Part shown: one piece after another, positions 42,699 through 51,378 of the stretch
How the letters are laid out: every line of letters begins with the position of its first letter
How positions within the stretch are numbered: the first letter of the stretch is position 1
DNA from: NCEH01 sp043195135
GTDB taxonomy: Bacteria > Pseudomonadota > Alphaproteobacteria > Rhizobiales > Xanthobacteraceae
Length of the DNA stretch: 64,000 bases
Assembly: GCF_043195135.1 (NCBI RefSeq)
Contig: NZ_JBAFWP010000013.1
Direction: 5' to 3' (one strand)
Position numbers and translations under genes: made by a program
The notes under the pieces: generated by a model
What the model was told of the DNA's origin: nothing
The model's database searches: none
What the model saw: the letters and a program-made list of their open reading frames with translations, nothing else

Positions 42699-45600
42699 CT
42701 ACCTAGTGAGCCCTCTGGCCTGGTTGATCGTCCGCATCCGCCTCTCGGACAGAATTCTCTCGCTCGCTTCGATCCGAACCGACTGCTGCAGCACGCGCAG
42801 CGAGGCGCGCATCACCTCGAACGCCTCCCGCTGCGCCGGCGGCACGCGGTTGGCTGCGTCCTTCTCGTTGCGGACAATTGCATTGCGCCCGAACCGCGCA
42901 TCAAGGGCCCTGCTCACGACGGCAAATTCCTCGCGGATCTTCGGCTCGAGTTCGAGGACCATGGCATTCAGTCCGCGGACGTTTTTGTTTGCCTCGGCGG
43001 TCAGCCGCGTCAGGGCGTCCTGCGCCGGTCTTGAGAGGCCAGGAATCGCGATCGCCATCAGGCGGCGCTCTTCCGCAATCGCCTGTCCCTGAGCTTCCAG
43101 CGCGCCGGCATAAGCCGAGCCGAGGGCTCGCAGCTCCGCCGCCGCCGCGGGGAGAGCAGCAAGGGCCTCCTTGCGCTCGCGGCCGGTGGCCAGCAGGCGG
43201 TCCATCATCCTCCCCGAGCCACGCACCGCGCCGTAGGCATCGGACGCATTGGACATGGCCGCGGCGATGCGGTCCGCCGCAAAGCCCTGCACGATGACGC
43301 CCTCGATCTTCGCGACGGCGGCCGCCGGATCGCGCCAGATGCGCGACGCGATCTCCCCGAGCGCAGCCCGTTGCTGCCGATATTGGGCGGTGTCCAAGGC
43401 CCGCTGCCGTGCCTCGTCCTGCGCGGACGTGCGGAACTCCGTCACAGCGGCAAGCAAGGGCGAAACTGCGCCTTCGATTTCGCCGCCATAGGGCGCTGGC
43501 GCGACGATGCGCGAGCGATCCTGTCGCTCCGCCTGATGCTGCGCGTCAGCGAATCTGCGGACGGACTCGAACACCGCCCTCAGCTCGGTCCGCTTCTGGG
43601 CGTCCATCTCCTCCGGCAGGCGATCGGCCATATTACGCTCCGCGATGAGGTCCGCCTTCTCGGTGAAGGCGCTCCAGCCGAAGCGTGCGGTCAACGCCTC
43701 GCTGACGGCTTTGATCTCCTGCACGACCGCACGATCCTCCGCAGCCAGGACAAAGGCCGTCTCGTAGGCACCCTCCCCGCCCCGCGCGCGCACGGCCTCG
43801 ATCTCACCAAGCCGCGCCGTCGCCTTCATCGAGAGCGCGGGCACCGAAAGCGCCATGTGTGCGCGCCGCCGCTCTTCGCGGATCTCGAAGGATGACGCGC
43901 TCGTCTTGAAAGCCGCGGCGTGGGCTCGAGCGAGCGGCACCAATTCCTCCGTGACGGCCTTGAGCGCATCGCCGCGTTCGCGACGAGAAGCTTGGCCATC
44001 GACGAGATGCTCGCCGCCACGCAGGGCGCCAAGCTGCCTTGGGTCCCGCTCCAGGGCTTCTCCCAGTTCCCGCGCGCCGACCTTTGACGCCGAGGCCAGA
44101 TCGTGGAGCTTGGCCATCGCCGCGTCCGGATCACGATAGATCCTCTCTAGCGCCGGCCGCAGGGCCCCTTCCCGCTCCTTCACCGCGGGCGAGGAGAGCT
44201 GCGCCAGACGTGCATCCTCTTCGGCCGATCGCGGAAAGCGCGTCACCGGCGCTAGCAGGTAGCGGCTCTCGTCGGCGGGTTGCGGAGCTGCCGCTTCGAC
44301 GCGCTGGTCGCTATAGGCGACACTGCGCTCGCGGGCGATCGCGAAGCCCAGCGCGACGCTCGCCCGCTCCCAGAGCTTCGCCAGCTCGTCCCGCTTTTCG
44401 ACCAGCCACGCCAGCCGCTGACCCGCCCCCTCCTCCATCCCTGCCGCGACCTCCGCGAGCTGGTCGATCCCCCGTAGCCGCGCGAAGTCGCGGGCGTGCG
44501 CCTGGTACGACGGCTCGCTCTCATAATCGAGCGTGGTGGTCTTGGCCCCGGATCGCGACAACCGCTTGATCAGCTCCTTGAAGAGATCCGGGCGGTGGCT
44601 TTCCTGGTCAATACGCTCTCTGCGGTCTTCTGCCGTCTCGACCTGCTTCGCGGTCCACACGTTGCGATCGACCTGTCGTTCCTCAAGGCGCCGCTGACCC
44701 GTTTCCTCGTCCGTCACCGGGATCTTCACTGTGACCGTCTCGACGCCGTCCTTGCGTAGCGTGACAGTATCTCCAACCGCCACCCCGCCCTTTTCAATCG
44801 CGCCGGGAAGGCTGACGCCCCACAGCCGATGGGTCGACCCGTCATCTGCGCGAACATCGGCATAGGGGCTCGGCGCGACGTCCTCGCCCTCGCGGAACTT
44901 GGCCTGGCCGATCTCGACGAGCTCGCCGGTGACACCGCCGGCATGATCGATACGGGGCTTGCGCCCCCATTCGCTACGCGGCTCGAAATCCTCCTGCGCG
45001 GCATAGAGGTCTGCCCGATCCCGGTGGCGGGACATCGCCACATAGGTCAGATGCTGGTCCATCATGCCGGTGGCGAGCACGAAGGTCCGGTCCACCGTCG
45101 CGCCCTGCGCCTTGTGAATGGTGGCCGCATAGCCGTGATCGACATTGCCATAGGTGTCCTCGCCGAAGACGACCTCGCGTCCATTGTCGAGACGAACTGT
45201 GAGGAGCGTCCGGCCCCTCGTGTCGGTGGTGGACGTCACCGAGCCGAGCATGCCGTTCTTGACGTGCTGTGGTCCGAGGTGCTTCGCCCGTGGCTCCACG
45301 AACCGCGCATTCTCGAGGAAGATGATGCGGTCGCCGGCGGCGAATTCCCGCGTCCCGCGCTCGGTCACGAACGTGCGGCTCTGCGTCAGCGTCCCGTCGT
45401 CGATCAGCACCTTCCGCAGGGTATCGTTCAGGCGTTTCACATCGTCATTGGTATGGGCGAGCACGAGCATCTCGTCCCCGCGCCGCGGTCGCCACTCGCC
45501 CTCAGCCGACGTCCTGCCTGCGAGCGCGCGCCGGGTCTCGGCCCAGTCGGCGACGATCCGGCCAATGGCATCCTCGCGCGTTGCGGCCTCGACGATATGG

Positions 45601-47315
45601 CCATGCTGTGCATAGGCATCGAGTGCCGTCTCGACCTCGCCGCGCGCGAACAGCCGAGACGCATTGCGCGCCCATTCGTCCTGCTGGCGCCGCACACCCG
45701 CGAGTTCCGCAAAGCCGATCCGCTCGACAATCGCCCTGAAGGCCGCGCCCGCCTGGATCGGCTGGAGCTGCATGGCATCGCCAACCAGGACGACTTTCGC
45801 CCCGGCGTCCTCGACGACCTTCAGCACCCGCGCCATCTGCTGTGAGGATACCATCCCCGCCTCGTCGATGACGAGCACGTCGCCCGGTTCGAGCTGCTCA
45901 CGCCCACTGGCCCAGGCCAGCTCCCAGGACGCCAACGTACGTGACGCAATGCTGGAACTGTCCTCCAAGCCCTCCGCCGCCTTGCCGGCCAGCGCCGCGC
46001 CGAGCACACGACGCCCATTGCTTTCCCAGGCGACGCGCGCCGCAGCGAGGAGGGTGGACTTGCCGGCGCCGGCAAGCCCGACAACCGCCGCGATCGCCGC
46101 ATCCGACGTGACGTGACGGACCGCATCGACCTGCTCGGCATCGAGCTTGAACGGCTTTTCGGGGTTTCGTGTCTCGATGACCTCGATTGCTCCGGCGACG
46201 CGCGCTGCGGAAACACCGAAGCCATCGCGCGCCGCCAGATTGAGCGCCGAGCGCGCCATGCCGTGCTCGACTCGGAGCAACTCTCGCGTCGTGAAGATCG
46301 CCGGCTCGGCCGCCCTCCCCGTCTCGGGATCAAGTTGCTGCGGGCGCAGCGTGACCAGGTCGGGCGAGCCCATCAGCCGGGTCCGGATCGTGGCGAAGTC
46401 GTCCGGATCATCCACATAGCGATGGAGCGCGCGGGCGATGTCGCGTTCGTCGAAGGTGGATCGCTCGTTGCCGAGCTGCTGGAGGAGCAGCCCCGGATCG
46501 GCGGCAAGGCGATCGGCCATGCCCTGTCGGCGGGCGAGTTCCGCCGGCGCCAGGAACATCGAACTGCCCTTACGCGCCATCGCCGCCTTCGCCGGCCCGA
46601 GATGCCGCTGGGCGATGCCGTCACGGCCCTGTTCGGCATAGGAGCGCCCGTCGAGGCGAATGTCGAAGCCGGCGAGCGCAAGGTGCCGGTTCGCCGTCTC
46701 CGCCCAGGCGATCTTCCATGCCTTCATTGTCTCGCGATCGCCCGCCCACAGCCGATAGACGATCTTGCCGTTCGGCCGGTCGGGCGTGACGACCCGGAGC
46801 GGCTTCCCGTCCTCTCCGAGCACCGGCACCTTCTTCGGGCCGAAGCCATCTTCTGTAAGAGGCCGGAGCGTCGTCATCAAATGCACGTGCGGATTGCCAT
46901 CCTTGTCGTGATAGACCCAGTCGGCGACCATCCCCTTTGAGGTGAAGTGGTCCGCCACGAACGCGCGCATCAGCGCGATGTTCTCGGAGCGGCTGAGCTC
47001 CTCCGGCAGCGCAATAATCAGCTCGCGAGCGAGCTGCGCATCCTCCCTTTTCTCGAAGGCCTCGACCGCGTTCCACAGGACCTCGCTGGCGGCGGCGACG
47101 CTCTTGCCGGCGATCATGGCCGAAAGCCAGGCCGGCGCCTCATCCGGAAGCGCCAGCTCCTCATGCACCAGCTCGGACGCCCCGCCCTCATAGCGGAACG
47201 TGGTGCCGGCCTTCTCGTCCATCATCTTGGTGCGGTGGCGATATGCGGCGGCCGAGACGACGCTGCGCCCCGCCCCCCGGCTGATCACCTGCGCCCTGAC
47301 GAACATGATGGCCAC
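42699..47315 (-). CDS. traA: TraA conjugative relaxase-helicase (Ti type)
   Basis: A 1538-residue MOBQ relaxase fused to an SF1 helicase. The N-terminal MobA/MobL domain has the catalytic Tyr in SAAAYRHR (about residue 25) and the metal-binding HDKDGNPHVHLMTT (136-149). The helicase has Walker A VVGLAGAGKSTLL (411-423), VLVIDEAGMVSS and a UvrD-like C-terminal motif (GYAATIHKAQGATVDR, YVAMSRHRDRADLY). The last 550 residues are a long Ala/Glu/Arg-rich helical region. GTG 47315 (MAIMFVRAQ) has GGGAG upstream; ATG 47306 is an alternative. It nicks oriT, which begins 25 bases upstream. Confidence 0.95.
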   Translation of the reverse strand: MAIMFVRAQVISRGAGRSVVSAAAYRHRTKMMDEKAGTTFRYEGGASELVHEELALPDEAPAWLSAMIAGKSVAAASEVLWNAVEAFEKREDAQLARELIIALPEELSRSENIALMRAFVADHFTSKGMVADWVYHDKDGNPHVHLMTTLRPLTEDGFGPKKVPVLGEDGKPLRVVTPDRPNGKIVYRLWAGDRETMKAWKIAWAETANRHLALAGFDIRLDGRSYAEQGRDGIAQRHLGPAKAAMARKGSSMFLAPAELARRQGMADRLAADPGLLLQQLGNERSTFDERDIARALHRYVDDPDDFATIRTRLMGSPDLVTLRPQQLDPETGRAAEPAIFTTRELLRVEHGMARSALNLAARDGFGVSAARVAGAIEVIETRNPEKPFKLDAEQVDAVRHVTSDAAIAAVVGLAGAGKSTLLAAARVAWESNGRRVLGAALAGKAAEGLEDSSSIASRTLASWELAWASGREQLEPGDVLVIDEAGMVSSQQMARVLKVVEDAGAKVVLVGDAMQLQPIQAGAAFRAIVERIGFAELAGVRRQQDEWARNASRLFARGEVETALDAYAQHGHIVEAATREDAIGRIVADWAETRRALAGRTSAEGEWRPRRGDEMLVLAHTNDDVKRLNDTLRKVLIDDGTLTQSRTFVTERGTREFAAGDRIIFLENARFVEPRAKHLGPQHVKNGMLGSVTSTTDTRGRTLLTVRLDNGREVVFGEDTYGNVDHGYAATIHKAQGATVDRTFVLATGMMDQHLTYVAMSRHRDRADLYAAQEDFEPRSEWGRKPRIDHAGGVTGELVEIGQAKFREGEDVAPSPYADVRADDGSTHRLWGVSLPGAIEKGGVAVGDTVTLRKDGVETVTVKIPVTDEETGQRRLEERQVDRNVWTAKQVETAEDRRERIDQESHRPDLFKELIKRLSRSGAKTTTLDYESEPSYQAHARDFARLRGIDQLAEVAAGMEEGAGQRLAWLVEKRDELAKLWERASVALGFAIARERSVAYSDQRVEAAAPQPADESRYLLAPVTRFPRSAEEDARLAQLSSPAVKEREGALRPALERIYRDPDAAMAKLHDLASASKVGARELGEALERDPRQLGALRGGEHLVDGQASRRERGDALKAVTEELVPLARAHAAAFKTSASSFEIREERRRAHMALSVPALSMKATARLGEIEAVRARGGEGAYETAFVLAAEDRAVVQEIKAVSEALTARFGWSAFTEKADLIAERNMADRLPEEMDAQKRTELRAVFESVRRFADAQHQAERQDRSRIVAPAPYGGEIEGAVSPLLAAVTEFRTSAQDEARQRALDTAQYRQQRAALGEIASRIWRDPAAAVAKIEGVIVQGFAADRIAAAMSNASDAYGAVRGSGRMMDRLLATGRERKEALAALPAAAAELRALGSAYAGALEAQGQAIAEERRLMAIAIPGLSRPAQDALTRLTAEANKNVRGLNAMVLELEPKIREEFAVVSRALDARFGRNAIVRNEKDAANRVPPAQREAFEVMRASLRVLQQSVRIEASERILSERRMRTINQARGLTR

Positions 47316-47339
47316 TACGGTCGCCGCTCCCATCAAGCA

Positions 47340-47372
47340 CGTCGCGCTAGCGACGTATATTGCGCCCTCAAA
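47340..47372. other. oriT: oriT with nic region
   Basis: The inverted repeat CGTCGC (47340-47345) and GCGACG (47350-47355) is followed by TATATTGCGCCCTC (47356-47369). This is nearly the same as the oriT of Ti plasmids and of the RSF1010 group (nic in the GCGCCC tract). It lies between divergent traA and traC, exactly as in Ti-type transfer regions. Confidence 0.85.
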
Positions 47373-47538
47373 CAGATCGGACCGCAGGGCCGATGCCGCT
47401 TTAAACGGCCAGCCCTGCAGGGGACCGGCCGCCAGTGAGCCGTTTGGCTCACCAACAATCTAGCCTATTTAACTGATTTATATAAGTCGATATAATCGAC
47501 CTGTGCCGACCTAATTCCAGGTGAGGTGAGGTCTCTTA

Positions 47539-47772
47539 ATGCGCGTAAAATCGTCACTTTCCGAGATCGATGCCCAGATTGAGAGGCTGCGGGAACGCAG
47601 GAAAACTCTGGTCGTTAAAGCGGGCGAGCGTTTCGCCCGGGCCGCCGCGAAGGCCGGCCTGGTGGAGATGGAGATCCCCGACGAGCAGCTCGATGCGATC
47701 TGCGAGGAGATCGCCGCCCGATTTCGCAAGACCGCCAAAGGCAAGGCGCCCACCGGACCGTCAGCCCCTTGA
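47539..47772 (+). CDS. traC: Conjugal transfer protein TraC
   Basis: A 77-residue TraC of the Ti type. The pattern IDAQIERLRERRKTLVVKAG then FARAAAKAGLVEMEIPDEQL is the family core, forming a coiled coil and a basic C-terminus. It is thought to help the relaxosome at oriT. It is divergent from traA, across oriT, and is followed at once by traD. Confidence 0.88.
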   Translation: MRVKSSLSEIDAQIERLRERRKTLVVKAGERFARAAAKAGLVEMEIPDEQLDAICEEIAARFRKTAKGKAPTGPSAP

Positions 47773-47821
47773 GCGGATCGATCAGGAGCTGGCCCGGCTC
47801 GAGCGACGACGCAGGGCCATC

Positions 47822-48061
47822 ATGAGCGAGGCACGCAAGCGTGAGGCGCGGCAGAAGTTCCTGCTGGGCGGGCTGGTGGTGCGCGCCGGACTGGCTGAGG
47901 CTGACCGGGCATTCCTGCTCGGCGCGCTGATCGAGGCGAGCCGCTTCGTGGCCGGTTCCGATCATCATGAACGGCTGAAGGCGATCGGGTTGGAGGCGTT
48001 CAGGCGGCGGCCGATGGAGGACCTGGAGGTGCCGGATCAAGAAGACGGGGAACGGCCATGA
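47822..48061 (+). CDS. traD: Conjugal transfer protein TraD
   Basis: A small TraD of the Ti type: ARKREARQKFLLGGLVVRAG and LAEADRAFLLGALIEASRF are the family core. ATG 47822 gives 79 residues. In-frame coding-like sequence (LERIDQELARLERRRRAI) extends about 60 bases upstream to the traC end, without a clear ATG or GTG, so a non-standard start is possible. The end overlaps the traG start as ATGA. Confidence 0.82.
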   Translation: MSEARKREARQKFLLGGLVVRAGLAEADRAFLLGALIEASRFVAGSDHHERLKAIGLEAFRRRPMEDLEVPDQEDGERP

Positions 48062-49965
48062 AGGGACGACTGCACCCAGTGCTGCTCCTCGTTCTCGTCC
48101 CGATGGTCGTCACGGCTGCGGCCGTCTTCATCACCAGCTGGCGATGGCAAGGCCTCGCCATCGGCATGTCGGGCAAGATCGCCTATTGGTTCCTACGCGC
48201 GGCGCCGCTCCCTGCCCTGCTGTTCGGCCCCCTCGCCGGGCTCGTGACCGTCTGGGCTCTACCAATGCATCGGCGCCGCCCAATTGCCATGGTCACGCTC
48301 CTCTGCTTTCTCGGGGTGGCCGGCTTCTACGCCCTGCGCGAATATGAACGCCTCGCGCCCTTCATCGAGAGCGGGACGGTTACGTGGGACCGTGCCCTTT
48401 CGTACCTTGATGCCTTGGCCGTCGCAGGCGCCATTGTCGGATTCCTCATCGTGGCCACGGCGGCACGGATCTCCGTCGTCGTCCCCGCTCCGATCAGGCG
48501 CGCGAAGCGGGCGACCTTCGGAGACGCGGACTGGCTGCCCATGTCGGCGGCCGCGCGGCTGTTCCCTGCAGATGGCGAGATCGTGGTCGGTGAGCGCTAT
48601 CGCGTGGACCGGGAGATCGTCCATGAGTTGCCGTTCGACCCCGCGGACCGCTCGACCTGGGGCCAGGGCGGCCGCGCTCCGCTCCTGACCTACAAGCAGG
48701 ATTTCGATAGCACCCACATGCTGTTCTTTGCGGGATCGGGCGGCTTCAAGACCACGAGCAACGTCGTCCCAACGGCACTGCGCTATTCCGGTCCGCTGAT
48801 CTGCCTCGACCCCTCGACCGAGGTCGCGCCGATGGTGCGGGAGCATCGCATGCGCGCGCTCGGTCGCGAGGTGATGGTGCTCGATCCCGCTAATCCGATC
48901 GGCGGATTCAACGTGCTCGACGGCATCGAGGCGTCGCAGAAAAAGGAGGAGGACATCGTCGGTATCGCGCACATGCTGCTGTCCGAGAGCGCACGCTTTG
49001 AATCCTCGACCGGCGCCTATTTCCAGAACCAGGCGCACAACCTCCTGACCGGGCTGCTGGCGCACGTGATGCTCTCGCCGGAATATGCCGGCCGCCGCAC
49101 TCTGCGCAGCCTGCGCCAGATCGTTTCCGAACCGGAGCCGTCCGTGCTTGCCATGCTCCGGGACATCCAGGAACATTCCGGCTCGACCTTCATCCGCGAG
49201 ACGCTCGGCGTCTTCACCAACATGACCGAGCAGACCTTCTCGGGCGTCTATTCCACCGCATCGAAAGACACCCAATGGCTCTCGCTCGACAATTACGCCG
49301 CCCTCGTCTGCGGCAATGCCTTTAAGTCGCGCGACATCGTCTCCGGCAAGAAGGACGTCTTCCTGAACATCCCGGCGTCGATCCTTAGGTCCTATCCCGG
49401 GATCGGCCGGGTGATCATCGGCTCGCTGATCAACGCCATGGTGCAGGCCGATGGCGCCTTCTCCTCCAGAACCCTCTTCATGCTCGATGAGGTGGACCTG
49501 CTGGGCTACATGCGCGTGCTGGAGGAGGCCCGTGACCGCGGTCGCAAGTATGGCATCACGCTGATGATGATGTACCAATCCGTCGGCCAGCTCGAGCAGC
49601 ATTTCGGCAAGGCCGGCGCGACCTCATGGATCGATGGCTGCGCCTTCGCCTCCTATGCCGCGATCAAGGCGCTCGAGACCGCCCGCAACGTCTCGGCGCA
49701 GTGCGGGGAGATGACGGTCGAGGTTCAGGGCCGATCACGCAACGTGGGCTGGAGCAGCTCGAGCAATAGTAGCCGCAACTCGGAAAGCATCAGCTTCCAA
49801 CGACGGCCGCTCATCATGCCCCACGAGATCACCCAGTCGATGCGCAAGGACGAGCAAATTATCATCGTGCAGGGGCGGAGCCCCATCCGCTGCGGGCGCG
49901 CAATCTATTTCCGGCGAAAGGACATGGCCGATCAGGCCAAGGCCAATCGTTTCGTCAAGGTGTGA
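48058..49965 (+). CDS. traG: TraG/VirD4 type IV coupling protein
   Basis: A 635-residue coupling protein that brings the relaxosome to the secretion channel. Three or four N-terminal membrane helices (within residues 8-140) precede the ATPase: Walker A FFAGSGGFKTTS (223-234), Walker B TLFMLDEVDLLG (about 470) and GITLMMMYQSVGQLEQHFG. The C-terminal part holds a Ser/Asn-rich linker (GWSSSSNSSRNSES). It is coupled to traD by ATGA. This is the only coupling protein seen, so it should serve the VirB system 11.5 kb to the left. Confidence 0.95.
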   Translation: MKGRLHPVLLLVLVPMVVTAAAVFITSWRWQGLAIGMSGKIAYWFLRAAPLPALLFGPLAGLVTVWALPMHRRRPIAMVTLLCFLGVAGFYALREYERLAPFIESGTVTWDRALSYLDALAVAGAIVGFLIVATAARISVVVPAPIRRAKRATFGDADWLPMSAAARLFPADGEIVVGERYRVDREIVHELPFDPADRSTWGQGGRAPLLTYKQDFDSTHMLFFAGSGGFKTTSNVVPTALRYSGPLICLDPSTEVAPMVREHRMRALGREVMVLDPANPIGGFNVLDGIEASQKKEEDIVGIAHMLLSESARFESSTGAYFQNQAHNLLTGLLAHVMLSPEYAGRRTLRSLRQIVSEPEPSVLAMLRDIQEHSGSTFIRETLGVFTNMTEQTFSGVYSTASKDTQWLSLDNYAALVCGNAFKSRDIVSGKKDVFLNIPASILRSYPGIGRVIIGSLINAMVQADGAFSSRTLFMLDEVDLLGYMRVLEEARDRGRKYGITLMMMYQSVGQLEQHFGKAGATSWIDGCAFASYAAIKALETARNVSAQCGEMTVEVQGRSRNVGWSSSSNSSRNSESISFQRRPLIMPHEITQSMRKDEQIIIVQGRSPIRCGRAIYFRRKDMADQAKANRFVKV

Positions 49966-50059
49966 TCCATCGCCTGCGAGCTTTTCTTCTCAGGGGATGC
50001 CCCTCGTGCCGACGACGCGGGGCAAGGAAGGATCCGCCCTAGTCGCCAATCGGCCTTGA

Positions 50060-50081
50060 ATGTATCTCAAATGAGAGACAT
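50060..50081. promoter_or_regulatory. Operator-like inverted repeat before the RelB-like gene
   Basis: ATGTATCTC (50060-50068) and GAGAGACAT (50073-50081) form a 9-bp dyad with one mismatch and a 4-base centre, 28 bases before the antitoxin start. It is a probable autoregulatory site. Confidence 0.5.
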
Positions 50082-50108
50082 AATGCTTCCAACATAGGAG
50101 AGTCGGAA

Positions 50109-50408
50109 ATGGCCGCTCAAACCTCGATGCTCCATATCCGCGTAGACGACAAGCTGAAGGCCGACGCGACCGAGAAGCTGGCCAGCTTCGGCCTGACGGT
50201 TTCCGATGCCGTCCGGATTCTGCTCACACGCGTCGTAAAAGAGGGCGCGCTGCCGGCGGGCCTGACCACGGATCCGGAAGCGCATGACGCGTGGTTTCGG
50301 GCCAAGGTGCGAGAAGCCTTGGACGACACCCGGCCGTCGGTGCCGCACCAGCAGGTGATGGATGAGACACAGGCGCTGATCGATAGGAAGCGCCGTGCCA
50401 AGACTTGA
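50109..50408 (+). CDS. RelB/DinJ-family antitoxin
   Basis: A 99-residue antitoxin with an N-terminal ribbon-helix-helix: SMLHIRVDDKLKADATEKLA and FGLTVSDAVRILLTRVVKEG (about residues 6-46). The C-terminal part is charged and should wrap the toxin. AGGAG precedes ATG 50109 at a suitable distance. It overlaps the toxin by 14 bases. Confidence 0.9.
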   Translation: MAAQTSMLHIRVDDKLKADATEKLASFGLTVSDAVRILLTRVVKEGALPAGLTTDPEAHDAWFRAKVREALDDTRPSVPHQQVMDETQALIDRKRRAKT

Positions 50409-50694
50409 ATGGCGAGAGGACGCACGCGCCGATCTTCTGGCGATTATCGATTTCATTTCCGACGACAACCCCGATGCCGCCCAACGGCTGAAGGATGACA
50501 TAGAGGCGAAGGCGGCAAAGTTGCCTGAGCATCCGAGGCTCTACCGCCCCGGCCGCGTCGACGGCACGCGGGAGATGGTCGTGCGATCAAACTACGTGGT
50601 CGTGTACGTGGAGAATGCCCACGCCATCTCCATTTTGCGCGTCCTGCATGCGGCCCAGCAATGGCCGCCAGTGCAGGAGGACCAGGAGATCTGA
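50395..50694 (+). CDS. RelE/ParE-family toxin
   Basis: A 99-residue toxin of the RelE/ParE superfamily: WREDARADLLAIIDFISDDN, HPRLYRPGRVDGTREMVVRS and NYVVVYVENAHAISILRVLH. ParE-like members poison gyrase and RelE-like members cut mRNA; the lack of the usual RelE basic catalytic set leaves the target open. The start is GTG 50395 inside the antitoxin gene. It probably stabilises the transfer region. Confidence 0.88.
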   Translation: MPRLEWREDARADLLAIIDFISDDNPDAAQRLKDDIEAKAAKLPEHPRLYRPGRVDGTREMVVRSNYVVVYVENAHAISILRVLHAAQQWPPVQEDQEI

Positions 50695-50748
50695 TTGCCG
50701 GAGCGCATGTTCGACAAGGACGGCGGACGCCGCCAGGAAAGAACTGCC

Positions 50749-50898
50749 TCATGGCAACTCCTCCTCGGCGACGCGGCAGGCGAGTTCGGCGCGGGCGGTT
50801 TCCAGTTCGACCTCGATCTCGCGGTGCTCGCCGGCATCGACGGCGTTCCGCAGTTCGGCGCGCAGTTCCTCGATGTGCTGTTCCAGGGTCATCGTCAT
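50749..50898 (-). CDS. Small coiled-coil protein
   Basis: A 49-residue acidic protein, nearly all helix: MTLEQHIEELRAELRNAVDA then EIEVELETARAELACRVAEE. Heptad-like spacing of Leu and Ala suggests a short coiled coil. Similar tiny proteins occur next to DUF1173 genes on Hyphomicrobiales plasmids. ATG 50898 or ATG 50892 could start it. The function is unknown. Confidence 0.6.
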   Translation of the reverse strand: MTMTLEQHIEELRAELRNAVDAGEHREIEVELETARAELACRVAEEELP

Positions 50899-51378
50899 CT
50901 CCTCGATGTTTTTGTGAAAGATGACGACGGCGGTCATGGCGGGTGGGCACGGGTCAAAACCCGCGTTGGCGGCCAGCTTGCTGGCGCGCGGAGGAACCGA
51001 TTTTCCTGCGCCGCGGGAAAATTGGAGGGGCCGCGCGGTTTTGAGGCGTGCCCACCCGCCATGGCAGGCTTGGACATTCTGAGCAGACAGGGTGGGTATT
51101 CCGGGTGCGCGGCAGCAGCAGGCACAGCCTGTCCTCTTCCCGCCGGCAGGCGGGCTGTTGCGCAAGGGATCGTCACGCCAAAAGGCGCGAAGACTGCCCG
51201 CAGGCTTCGTGGAGCCGGGCATCCGGCGGAATAGAGCCCGGTCCGGCCAGCCGGATGCGCCCGCCAGGCTTCTTGCTACGGCGGACACCATCGTTCTGGA
51301 ACCCTATCGGGTTTGTGGTCGTCGCGAGCGCGCTTATACTGACTGCTCTGAGGCGATTAAACGAAGGTGCATCGATCG
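50899..51378. other. GC-rich intergenic region before the DUF1173 gene
   Basis: About 480 bases with no convincing gene in either strand. It holds the start region of the small coiled-coil gene and, at the right, the leader of the DUF1173 gene. No repeat family or RNA signature was recognised. Confidence 0.4.

Noticed and set aside
44829..45845. Long plus-strand frame inside traA
   Set aside because: A mirror frame of the relaxase-helicase, whose motifs are continuous on the minus strand.
48259..49602. 447-residue minus-strand frame over traG
   Set aside because: His/Glu/Asp-rich mirror of the coupling protein; traG motifs are certain.
50749..51291. Reading the small coiled-coil gene as a 180-residue protein
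   Set aside because: The first 130 residues look random; only the last 49 look like a protein, with their own ATG.
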